Of a stretch of 64,000 nt of DNA, positions 39,459-47,900 are shown in pieces. The position numbers and the translations under genes were made by a program. Every line of letters starts with the position of its first letter. The first letter of the stretch is position 1. The stretch covers positions 1 to 64,000 of the forward strand of contig JABSSL010000022.1 of assembly GCA_013214355.1 (NCBI GenBank), given 5' to 3'. Under the pieces are notes generated by a model, which did no database searches, was not told the DNA's origin, and saw only the letters and a program-made list of their open reading frames with translations. The stretch comes from Saprospiraceae bacterium. GTDB taxonomy: Bacteria; Bacteroidota; Bacteroidia; Chitinophagales; Saprospiraceae.

Positions 39459-39694
39459 TGGTTTTTTGTTATTAGAGTATCGTTTAAATTTTCATGATTG
39501 TCCGAGAGCGAGCAAATTGATGGAAGTTTAAACATACTCTTAGTTATAAATCTGGCCCAAAGATACTAAGAAGCCAGCTGAAATTCAGATTAGCGGGTAT
39601 GGCTTCCTCTGCCACTTGCACGATCAACGGTTAATCCCATACTTGTATTGTGGAGCCTAAGTTTTTCGACCTGATGATAGACATTGTTCGGATT

Positions 39695-39768
39695 TACGAA
39701 TGGTTTCGTAGATAAAACTTGCATTTACGAATAGTTTCGTATATGTTTGCTGTACGAAGGTGTTCGTA
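39695..39768 (+). promoter_or_regulatory. blaI promoter with three BlaI-type operators
   Basis: Three perfect 16-bp palindromes TACGAA-N4-TTCGTA lie at 39695-39710, 39726-39741 and 39753-39768. A promoter fits between them: -33 TTG at 39719-39721, 20 bp, then -7 TATGTTTG at 39742-39749. Operator 2 fills the spacer and touches the -7 box, and operator 3 covers the probable start site, so binding should block transcription. The sites lie just upstream of the blaI-like gene, so autorepression is the natural reading. Confidence 0.85.
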
Positions 39769-39783
39769 TTTAAAAATATAGGC

Positions 39784-40167
39784 ATGAAATCTTTACCAAG
39801 GCCCACAGATTCTGAACTAGCGATCCTACAAGTATTGTGGGAGAAAGGCCCGTCTACCGTGCGCTTAGTCAATGAGCAATTGAATTTGGAGCGAGAGGTA
39901 GGGTACACTACTACCCTTAAGCTGATGCAAATCATGGCGGAGAAGGGTTTGGTGTCTCGTAACACTGAGACCCGAACGCACATTTATGAAGCCGCGCTCA
40001 CAGAGCGGGAGGCGCAACGCAATCTGTTGGATAAATTCGTAGATACTGCTTTTAGAGGGTCTGCCGTGAAGCTAGTCATGCAAGCCTTAGGCAATCACAA
40101 AACCTCCAAAGAGGAATTAGAAGCCATTAAAGCGCTCATCGAAGCCAAAGAAAAAGAAGATAAATGA
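39784..40167 (+). CDS. BlaI/MecI/CopY family transcriptional repressor
   Basis: A 127-residue winged-helix repressor of normal family length. The DNA-binding part is LPRPTDSELAILQVLWEKGPSTVRLVNEQLN (about residues 3-33; the recognition helix follows in GYTTTLKLMQIMAEKGL). The C-terminal half (about 80-127) is the helical dimerisation region. I chose the ATG at 39784 because it starts just before the conserved LPxPTDSE; an upstream start at 39760 would lie inside operator 3. It overlaps the M56 peptidase gene by 4 bp (ATGA), so the two are translationally coupled, as in BlaI-BlaR1 pairs. Confidence 0.93.
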   Translation: MKSLPRPTDSELAILQVLWEKGPSTVRLVNEQLNLEREVGYTTTLKLMQIMAEKGLVSRNTETRTHIYEAALTEREAQRNLLDKFVDTAFRGSAVKLVMQALGNHKTSKEELEAIKALIEAKEKEDK

Positions 40168-42314
40168 TGCTCCTGACTGAACAACTATCTACTCCTTGGG
40201 CTACAGCTTTGGGATGGACGGTACTGCATTCCCTGTGGCAGGCAGCCGTTCTGGCTATCCTGTTAGCCATGATACTGCGACTTAGCCCAAAGTTGTCCGC
40301 TATCTGGCGTTACCGACTGGCCTACAGTATGCTGATGGCAGTCTTGGCCTTGGCTGCATTCAACTTTTACCAACTCTACGATCCAGGCCAGGATTTTGTA
40401 TCCCCTACCGGATGGAGAACGGAAGGTGCTTTTCCTGTAGAGTTTGTGGGATCGACCCGTTGGGAAGGTCTCCAGGATTGGGTTGTGGCCTATCTAGATA
40501 GCCACCTATCGGCTATTGTTGGATTTTGGTTCGTGGGATTTGCCTTTTTCGGTATCCGCCTCTTTGGAGGATTAGCCTATATCCATCGCTTACGGTATCG
40601 AGGTATTGAACCTTTGGATCCGGTTTGGCAAGAGCGTTTAAACCGGCTCACTCAACAGTTGAATCTTCGTGCTAAGGTAAAGCTCCAGGCTTCCCATCTC
40701 GTCAAAGTTCCCGCGGTTATTGGGATTGTGAAGCCTTTGATCCTTTTACCCGTCGGCTTAGTCAACCGCTTGGAGGTAGAGGAGGTGGAGGCCATTCTAA
40801 TTCATGAGTTGGGGCATATTTGGCGTCAGGATTTCCTCTTGAACATTATTCAGTCGATTATAGAAGTGCTATTTTATTTTAATCCAGCGGTGTGGTGGAT
40901 ATCTGCATTAATTCGTATTGAGCGAGAAAATTGCTGTGACGACATGGCGGTAGAGTTATGTGGTAGCTCCTTATTGTATGCTAAGTCACTGATGCAATTG
41001 CAGACGGATGAGGCAAAGAGTCCTGCCTTGGCGATGACTTTGGTAGGAAAGAAGATGCCTCTACTTAAACGAGTACAGCGGATATTGGCCCCAACGCATA
41101 ATCATTCCAGTGCTATGGAAAAGTTAATGATCACCCTGCTATTACTTATTGGACTGACGTGTATGTCCTTAAGTAAACAGGCAGCTACACCTGAGGCTAT
41201 GCTAGAGCCTCAACCGGAACCCTCCTCCTTCCTGATTGTGCAGGAACCGACTCCTGCGCCTGTACCTAAGCCTAACTTGCCTCCGGCGGATACCTTGCCA
41301 CAAGGCCGCTTTAGCTTCAGTGTGAATGACAATGGGAAGAAGGTAAAAGCTTACGTAGAAGATGGAGCGTTGAAGAGCCTGTCTATTAATGGCAAATCCA
41401 TTCCTTCTGAAGCCTTGGCTGACTATGAAGACTACGTAGGAGAGTTGTTGGCTGACGCCCCTCCTCCTCCGCCACCACCACCACCGCCAGCTCCTGGTAA
41501 ACCTGCTGAGGTCCCCGCGCCTCCTGCACCTCCAACCCCTGCAGCAGTGCCTAGTCCCCCGGCTCCGCCCACGCCCCCCGCTCCACCAACTCCTGGGCGG
41601 ACGGACTATATCTTCAAGAAGGAGAAATCCTCCAAGGCTCCAAAGCCAACGAAGGCTCCCAAGCCAGCTAAGCCCGCAAAGGATAAGAAAAAGGAGAAAC
41701 CGGAAAAACTCTCAAAGCAAGAGAAAAGTAAGCTGAAGTCTAAGACTAAAGGTATGCCAATACCGACCAGCCCTGAAAGTGCATTTTTCTATCGCAAGGG
41801 CAACCCGTCCACCTATCTTGAGCCGCCCGTCTATTCTCATGCAAGTTTGGGTGCAATGGCTCCGGAAATGATCGATTCATTACCCATCAATGCTTCCTTG
41901 TCGGCCCTCAAGGCAAATTTAGATCTTAAACTTGTCGACCTAGGTGAGCTGGACCTTGATCTTGAGTTAGGATTGGATTCCATCAAGATCCTGACTGAAT
42001 TAGAGGACTTGCAATTGGCAATCAATGAGTTGGAACAAGTGACCTTGGACCTGGAGACAGAACTAGATGTATTGAACAGTGAATTGGAATTCTTCCATAA
42101 GAAGGTAAAAAGAGGATTGGAAAAAGAAATGATGGCTGACAAGCTCGTGAAACCTGGTGATAAGTACCGATTTCAATTAAGCCAAGATAGCTTCAAACTG
42201 AATGGTAAGAAGCAATCCAAAGCATTGCATCAAAAATACCTTAAGTTATATCAAGAACTGACTGGACAGAAACTAAGTGGGGAGTCTAGTATTTCCATTA
42301 GGGAAAAGTTATGA
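40164..42314 (+). CDS. M56 (BlaR1-like) membrane metallopeptidase with Pro-rich C-terminal half
   Basis: A 716-residue membrane protein. Four membrane segments precede and flank the peptidase domain (about residues 12-35, 48-68, 110-132 and 320-340). The zinc site is HELGH at 214-218, followed by RIERENCCDDMAVELCG with the third ligand region. In BlaR1-type systems this domain removes the BlaI repressor when the sensor part detects a signal. Here the periplasmic part is not a penicillin-binding domain. It has a long Pro/Lys-rich stretch (about 430-550, with runs of ten Pro) and a Leu/Glu/Asp-rich coiled-coil-like region (about 615-665). The trigger is unknown. It follows blaI with a 4-bp overlap. 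Confidence 0.9.
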   Translation: MMLLTEQLSTPWATALGWTVLHSLWQAAVLAILLAMILRLSPKLSAIWRYRLAYSMLMAVLALAAFNFYQLYDPGQDFVSPTGWRTEGAFPVEFVGSTRWEGLQDWVVAYLDSHLSAIVGFWFVGFAFFGIRLFGGLAYIHRLRYRGIEPLDPVWQERLNRLTQQLNLRAKVKLQASHLVKVPAVIGIVKPLILLPVGLVNRLEVEEVEAILIHELGHIWRQDFLLNIIQSIIEVLFYFNPAVWWISALIRIERENCCDDMAVELCGSSLLYAKSLMQLQTDEAKSPALAMTLVGKKMPLLKRVQRILAPTHNHSSAMEKLMITLLLLIGLTCMSLSKQAATPEAMLEPQPEPSSFLIVQEPTPAPVPKPNLPPADTLPQGRFSFSVNDNGKKVKAYVEDGALKSLSINGKSIPSEALADYEDYVGELLADAPPPPPPPPPPAPGKPAEVPAPPAPPTPAAVPSPPAPPTPPAPPTPGRTDYIFKKEKSSKAPKPTKAPKPAKPAKDKKKEKPEKLSKQEKSKLKSKTKGMPIPTSPESAFFYRKGNPSTYLEPPVYSHASLGAMAPEMIDSLPINASLSALKANLDLKLVDLGELDLDLELGLDSIKILTELEDLQLAINELEQVTLDLETELDVLNSELEFFHKKVKRGLEKEMMADKLVKPGDKYRFQLSQDSFKLNGKKQSKALHQKYLKLYQELTGQKLSGESSISIREKL

Positions 42315-42362
42315 TAGGCCACCTCCAGGAGTAGTTTAGTTAATAGTTCATGAAATAGGTGT

Positions 42363-42395
42363 AAGGGATAGCATTCGCTGTCCCTTCTTTTTTTG
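42363..42395 (+). terminator. Intrinsic terminator after the M56 gene
   Basis: A 10-bp stem (42363-42372 / 42377-42386, with one G-T pair) and a 4-nt loop ATTC are followed by CTTTTTTTT. It lies 49 bp after the stop of the M56 gene. Confidence 0.82.
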
Positions 42396-42436
42396 CTTTT
42401 GCGTTACCGCTGCGTGTCTACAACATTTGTTCTTCT

Positions 42437-42568
42437 CTAGTAGAGTCCTACAATACCTCCAGTGGTTTTTACTTGATAGAAAATAGAAAATAAAATGCAG
42501 GCAAGAAAGATAACAAATGCAATGACAATGTCGCGCGGAATGCGCTTTTCAGAATGTTCTCGGTTCAT
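42437..42568 (-). CDS. Possible 43-residue single-span membrane peptide
   Basis: A minus-strand ATG at 42568 opens 43 codons with a good membrane-peptide profile: a charged start (MNREHSEKRIPRD), one hydrophobic helix (IVIAFVIFLACILFSIFY) and a short polar tail ending in GLY before TAG. I recognise no family, and no clear promoter or ribosome-binding site is visible. The composition and charge pattern are more protein-like than chance, but at this length the call remains uncertain. Confidence 0.45.
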   Translation of the reverse strand: MNREHSEKRIPRDIVIAFVIFLACILFSIFYQVKTTGGIVGLY

Positions 42569-42880
42569 AGGATAACTTAATAGGTTTTATTGGAGAATAA
42601 CGTTACTTCATGCAAAATTTGCATAAAAAAAGCATTTAGACAAATGTATTTTTGTGTAATATGATGTAAAACTGGGGTGGGAAAAAGAAGGTTGGTCTTT
42701 TGACTTTCAAAAGAGAATTATATTATAAATAACGCCACTATCTGGAATTATATTTTGTGGCGTGTTCGAAAACCATTTGGTCCGATAGTAAAAACAAAAT
42801 GAAAATTCATAAGCTGCTCATAATTATGCCAGTAGGACTTGCAGATAGCTCACCGATAAGAAGGATCATCATACATCCTG
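42569..42880. other. A/T-rich intergenic region
   Basis: About 310 bp between the small open frame and the response-regulator gene. No open frame, strong hairpin or clear promoter was found. Short direct repeats of A/T-rich words occur, nothing more. Confidence 0.4.
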
Positions 42881-43648
42881 CTAGCTGGTGCTCCCATTTA
42901 GCCAGTTTTTGAAGCTCGCAACTCGATCTCTACTGACAATCAGGTCAAAATCGGCCGCCGGCCGTACCGTAACCTTCAATCTACTATTGAAATAAGTATG
43001 GATCTTATCAATGGCATTGATGCAAAGAATTGCCTTTCTATTAATTCTGAAAAATTGCTTTGGATCCAACTCATGCTGCAGTTGATCTAAGGGTTGATCA
43101 ATGAGGTGCTTTTTGTTGTGCTGGGTCTTCAGGTAAACTAGGCTATCAGAAGAAAAAAAATAGCGAATCTCAGTAGTTTCAATGAAAGACAACTGCAGCC
43201 CAAGTTTGATTAAGAAGCGGCTTTTGAAGACGGGTTGCTGGAAGGATTGCAGTAATTGTTGTAATAGGGGACTGTCAAAGGAAGGCGGGGCCATGAATCG
43301 CTCCTCGAACTTCACAATAGCCGCTTGAAGCTCTTCCGGCTCAATGGGTTTCAATAAATAATCTACACTATTAACTTTGAAAGCTTTTAAGGTATATTGA
43401 TCAAAAGCAGTCGTGAAAATCACTGGAGCAGTAATCTTTACCGCACTAAAGATGTCGAAGCTCAAGCCATCGGCCAACTGAATATCCATGAATACAAGCT
43501 CCGGCATAGGGTGATTGGAGAACCAATCAACGGCCGCCTCAACACTATCTAATGTTTCTAAAATCAGTGTTTGTGGCCGGAAAGCATGGATCAATTTTGT
43601 CAGCTGCTTAGCCGCAGGCAGTTCATCTTCAACTATTAAAACCTTCAT
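42881..43648 (-). CDS. LytTR-type response regulator
   Basis: A 255-residue response regulator. Receiver domain at residues 1-120, with acidic pocket VEDE, phospho-acceptor Asp in LVFMDIQLADGLSFD and Lys in YLLKPIEPEEL. LytTR DNA-binding domain in the C-terminal half (IETTEIRYFFSSDSLVYLKT, HELDPKQFFRINRKAILCIN). A longer frame begins at 43714, but its first 22 residues overlap the promoter at 43669-43699, so the ATG at 43648 (MKVLIVEDE) is the true start. No LytS-type histidine kinase lies beside it, so its partner is encoded elsewhere in the genome. Targets are unknown. Confidence 0.92.
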   Translation of the reverse strand: MKVLIVEDELPAAKQLTKLIHAFRPQTLILETLDSVEAAVDWFSNHPMPELVFMDIQLADGLSFDIFSAVKITAPVIFTTAFDQYTLKAFKVNSVDYLLKPIEPEELQAAIVKFEERFMAPPSFDSPLLQQLLQSFQQPVFKSRFLIKLGLQLSFIETTEIRYFFSSDSLVYLKTQHNKKHLIDQPLDQLQHELDPKQFFRINRKAILCINAIDKIHTYFNSRLKVTVRPAADFDLIVSRDRVASFKNWLNGSTS

Positions 43649-43668
43649 CTGTAAGTCCTTCGTTGCGT

Positions 43669-43699
43669 CAAAAATACAAAAGCCTGAGGCATTGGTCAA
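43669..43699 (-). promoter_or_regulatory. Promoter of the LytTR regulator gene
   Basis: Minus-strand TTG (43697-43699), 20 bp, then TATTTTTG (43669-43676), matching TTG-N20-TAnnTTTG. It stands 21 bp before the chosen ATG and lies between the regulator and the DUF2141 gene upstream, so the regulator can be transcribed independently. Confidence 0.75.
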
Positions 43700-43736
43700 A
43701 TCGACCAGGTCCACACTAGTCAGGATAATCCTAAGC

Positions 43737-44273
43737 TTAGTCCCACCATTTCTTCAGTTTGGTATCTATTTCTTGAACGTCCTGGGCAAAGTCAAATTTA
43801 ACTTCGTCAAATTTTGGAAGGCGCCATTTAGACTTTGGCTTCTTTGAAAAGGCATAGGGTTCGGAAGGAATACCCAGCAGGTTGCGATCCATTTCGCCAT
43901 TCGCATTCACATCGTGAAACAATGCCATGGCGTAGGTGCCGTACGGTAGGCTATCAACTACCATCTCATGATACCCCTTCTGTGATACATCGATCTTCTT
44001 CAGAATCGATTTTTCCTTAATAAGGTAAGTGTCTGCAGAATCATACAAACCGATCCAAATAATACCTCGGTCTTTAGAGACATTGCTGATTTTGATGATC
44101 AGTCGCCCCATGCCCTCCTCATTCATGTTGGTGAACCCATAAATGAATGGAATAGTTAAGGCTAGCATTCCAATAGCTAACAGTTTTTGCCGTATAAATG
44201 GGTAAGTAGTCCCCGGAGTAGTTGGGTGATTCCGGGTACGTAAGGATCGAGACTTCTGCAACAGTCGAATCAT
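43737..44273 (-). CDS. DUF2141 family protein
   Basis: A 178-residue protein of the DUF2141 family: a basic N-terminus, one hydrophobic segment (about residues 32-50, LLAIGMLALTIPFIYGF), then the family core RLIIKISNVSKDRGIIWIGLYDS, with ALFHDVNANGEMDRNLLGIPSEPYAFS near the end. The core fold is probably an exported beta-sandwich. The function is unknown. A longer frame from 44309 adds 12 residues; the ATG at 44273 is preferred because a TATTTTTG box on the minus strand (44287-44294) overlaps the extension. The N-terminus before the hydrophobic segment is long for a signal peptide. Confidence 0.82.
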   Translation of the reverse strand: MIRLLQKSRSLRTRNHPTTPGTTYPFIRQKLLAIGMLALTIPFIYGFTNMNEEGMGRLIIKISNVSKDRGIIWIGLYDSADTYLIKEKSILKKIDVSQKGYHEMVVDSLPYGTYAMALFHDVNANGEMDRNLLGIPSEPYAFSKKPKSKWRLPKFDEVKFDFAQDVQEIDTKLKKWWD

Positions 44274-44973
44274 AGAAATTTTTCTCCAAAAATAGCTAAC
44301 CTGGAGCACATTATACTGTCTCGGTTAGGACCATTGATAATTTTAAGAAATCCTTAGCTAGATCGGTGAAAAAAGTAAGCCACGGTGAAACCTTAAGATT
44401 CAAATCTAGTATCACCAACTGAATGATCATTCTATCTGGAAATTTGAGGAGTGTTTTGGTCTCTACAAAGTGATAGATTTCGACTCTTGGAAGAGAAAGA
44501 ATTGACTTATCGCGACGGACGGGGCAAATAAATCATGTACCAGTAAATTACCAGCAAACCTAAACCTCAGTATACAATCAGCAAGCACTTGGACAAAATC
44601 ACTAAACTCCCCGTTTAATTTCACATTGCTTTTTAGTTTTATATAAAAAATTGCTATTTTTCCGTTGTATTTGGAAAAGTATGCCATCCCCTCCTAGAAT
44701 GGCATCAGGCATAACAATATCTACATTCCTACATTACACGGTTTGGTCCATTAATTGGCACTCCCCATTTAGCTTTGAATAGGCTCCGGATGTATAGAAC
44801 GAATCACTGAGACTTAGCTCGAAAGCGTAAGATCATGCTACTGATAGATAGCAAAAATGATTTCCTTTGCTAACGTTTCTCGCAATTGTGAGTCCATACA
44901 GAATTCCTATGTAAAAACATACACTGAGAAGGAACGAAAGTACCTTCTCATTTAAACACAATCGGTTTAAGTC
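44274..44973. other. Intergenic region upstream of the first giant gene, with hairpin
   Basis: About 700 bp with no supportable gene; a 74-codon frame at 44463-44687 (minus) has no recognisable features. Just before the giant gene, TGAGAAGG (44925-44932) and CCTTCTCA (44943-44950) form a perfect 8-bp hairpin with a 10-nt loop, 23 bp upstream of the ATG. It could be an mRNA leader structure affecting translation, or a terminator remnant. No TAnnTTTG box was found close by. Confidence 0.4.
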
Positions 44974-47900
44974 ATGAAGCGAGGACTGACGGCGAATGCA
45001 ACTAGGCTACTTATTATTTTAATCGGAATTAGCAACCACTCAATTTTAGCTAACGAAAGTTGGGATGTAAATCCCGTGTCTTTCTGTGATCTTTCCCTTA
45101 TATATCCCACCCATGGTTTTACTCAAACAATACCCTCTTGTGAAGCAAACGTAGGCCTAATCTATTTTCAAGCGGGGCTCGAAGGAACCTGCGAAGTACT
45201 TCCTAATTTGTCTGTATCGGTGGAACCGGCTACAGATGTGGCCATTTACCCTGTCTATGATCAGGCTGGCCTAACAACCTATGCTTTGCTGGCTCCTGTA
45301 GGCGAATATGAGGTTCTTTTGTCTGCTGCTACGGGGGAGGGTGAGCTGATAGAGGCACGTTTCCCGCTTGTTCTTTTAGAGGAATCTTACCCTTCCATTC
45401 AGCTGGCTTGTAATGATACGATACAACTTCCCGTTCAGGAACATTGCCAGGCCTTAATTACAGCTGATATGGTATTGGAGGGAGAATTTGGTTGTCTAAC
45501 CAATGAAGATTTTACGATAGAGATATCTGATCCTGACCCATCCAACGGTCCCATTGTGGATGGAGCTGGAATATTTAACTATAAAATAGCCCGGACAGAC
45601 TTATTACCGGTTGAAGGGTTTACGAAAAGATTTCACGAAACACAATGGCACCAAGCATACAGTTCCAATGCCAATTTGACTTGGACGGAAAATGACTTGC
45701 AGATTGATCTAGAGCCTGCCGAAGAAGCTGGCTACGCCATAGCCATGATTCAAGTTCCTCATAATGGTACTTTGAGTGCTGATTGGTCCTACGAAGGAAC
45801 GGATCACCTGCCTTTTTTCATGATGTACCAGGCTAATCCCAACGGTATGATTGATGTGTTGCACACCAGCAACAACGCGGAGAGTGGAAGTATGTCCAGT
45901 GCCTTGGTGGCTGGCTCGGTATTAGTGGTGGAGATTCGCACCGGACTTTCCACGACAGAACCTTGTGCTTTAAAGCTGAGCAATTGGAATTTTCAACCTG
46001 CCACGAATCCTTCTCCCTTCTTCTCCTGTGGAGGAGTAATTGATGTTATTGATGCGCAAGCTCCGGTTTTGACTTGCCCTGAAATCTCATTACAACAAGT
46101 TATCTGTACGGATGAAGATCGTTTGTTGATTAGTCAATTACCGGATGGTACGCCTAATTGTTATTTCCTGGATGCAAGCGGAGACGTAGTCATCCCAGAT
46201 GATGATGAAGCTGCCAGCGCTTTAGGCGAGTTGTTAGATTGGCTTTCGGGTTTTGGTTATCCGCACGCTAGTGACGAAACTTGGCATGGTAGTGTGTCTG
46301 AGATTTGTCAGCCGGTAGAGATATGTATAGTAGATGAAATGGAATCAGGAGAGGAATGTCGGCCTGGCACCATTCGACGAACATTCACAGCGACTGATCC
46401 TAGCGGAAACAGCAATAGCTGCGAACAATTGATTGAAATCACTTCTCCTGGTATCGATCAAATTATCGCACCTGACTTGGTCGCTTACATTGCCTGCGAT
46501 ATGGAATATCCAGCAGATCAAGATGGCTATCCCCATCCCGACTTTACGGGCTGGCCTCAAGTGAGTACTGCGTTTGGGGCTTACGATATTGCACCGGAAT
46601 TATGCAACTTGGTAGCCTTTTATGAAGATAGTCCTATCATTGATATCTGTGAAAATGCCCAACAATTCATTCGAACCTGGAAAGTGGTCGATTGGTGTGA
46701 GGGAGGTGAGCCCTATGAATTTTTCCAGACCATCAAGATCGGTGATGTGACACCTCCTACGGTCTATTGCCCAAACAATGGTGCCACCGGAGATACCTTG
46801 CTCTTCAGTGTGGGGCCTTTCGACTGTACCGGTAGCCTTTGGGTTCCTTATCCAGGAATTGAGGATAACTGTTCTGAAAGTTGGGTTTTAACTAGTCAGG
46901 TTGTTACTTATCCTGAAGAGGGGGAACCGGCCGTTATCATTGCCGAGGTGCCAGATAATGGAGATCCCCGCTTTGTCAGCAATATCCCTTTGGGGGTACA
47001 TTACTTTCGATATATTGTAGTGGATGATTGTGGTAACGAAACCATCGCAGAATGTCCATTTCTCATGCGCGATAATACGGCTCCAGTGGCCGCTTGTACA
47101 GATGTTTTGAATGTTTCATTGGATAGCAGAGGCTTGGCGGCGGTAAGTGCCACACAGGTGGATGAAGGAAGCTGGGACGAGTGCGGGGTGGAAAGTCTGT
47201 TGGTGCGTCGTCAGTATGATCAGACCCTAAGCTGCCAGGATACGGCAGCCTATTACGGAGCTTGGGCGGATGAAGTTCAATTTAGCTGCTGTGATATCGA
47301 CAGCTTGATTAAAGTTGAACTTTTAGTAACAGACCTAGCGGGAAATCAGGGGTCTTGTTGGATGAACATTCTGATTGAAGACAAAGAATTGCCCTCTTGC
47401 ATTCCGCCACATGACACTACTATTCTTTGTAGTGAACTTCCTTTCCTAAATACAGATTCCATTGATATTAATGACTTCCAGAATCGTTTTGGTAGACCAA
47501 CTGCGGAAGATAATTGTCAAGCTACCTGGGAGGAATTGACCCCTGTAGTGGATCTTGACGAATGTGGGGAAGGAGTCATCACCCGGATTTTTGAGGTGAC
47601 TGATGGATCTGGGAACCGATCCGGCGGTATTTGCGAACAAAAGATTAACGTAGGCTTGGCCCATCAGTACGAAATTCTTTTCCCGAAAGATGCTCGAGCG
47701 GAATGTGGCTTGCCAGCACCAGATACGATCATGACTTTTGAGGTAGGCTGTGACCTACTTGCAGTCAGCGTTGAGGACGAGCGCTTTGACATCTCACCAG
47801 ATGCTTGTTTCATCATTAATCGAACCTATCGTGTAATTAACTGGTGCGAATATGATGGAGAGTCCGACCCTATCCGTATCAGTCGAGATGAAAATTGTAA

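Noticed and set aside
44463..44687. 74-codon minus-strand frame upstream of the first giant gene
   Set aside because: Composition is not protein-like and no promoter or family signature is seen.
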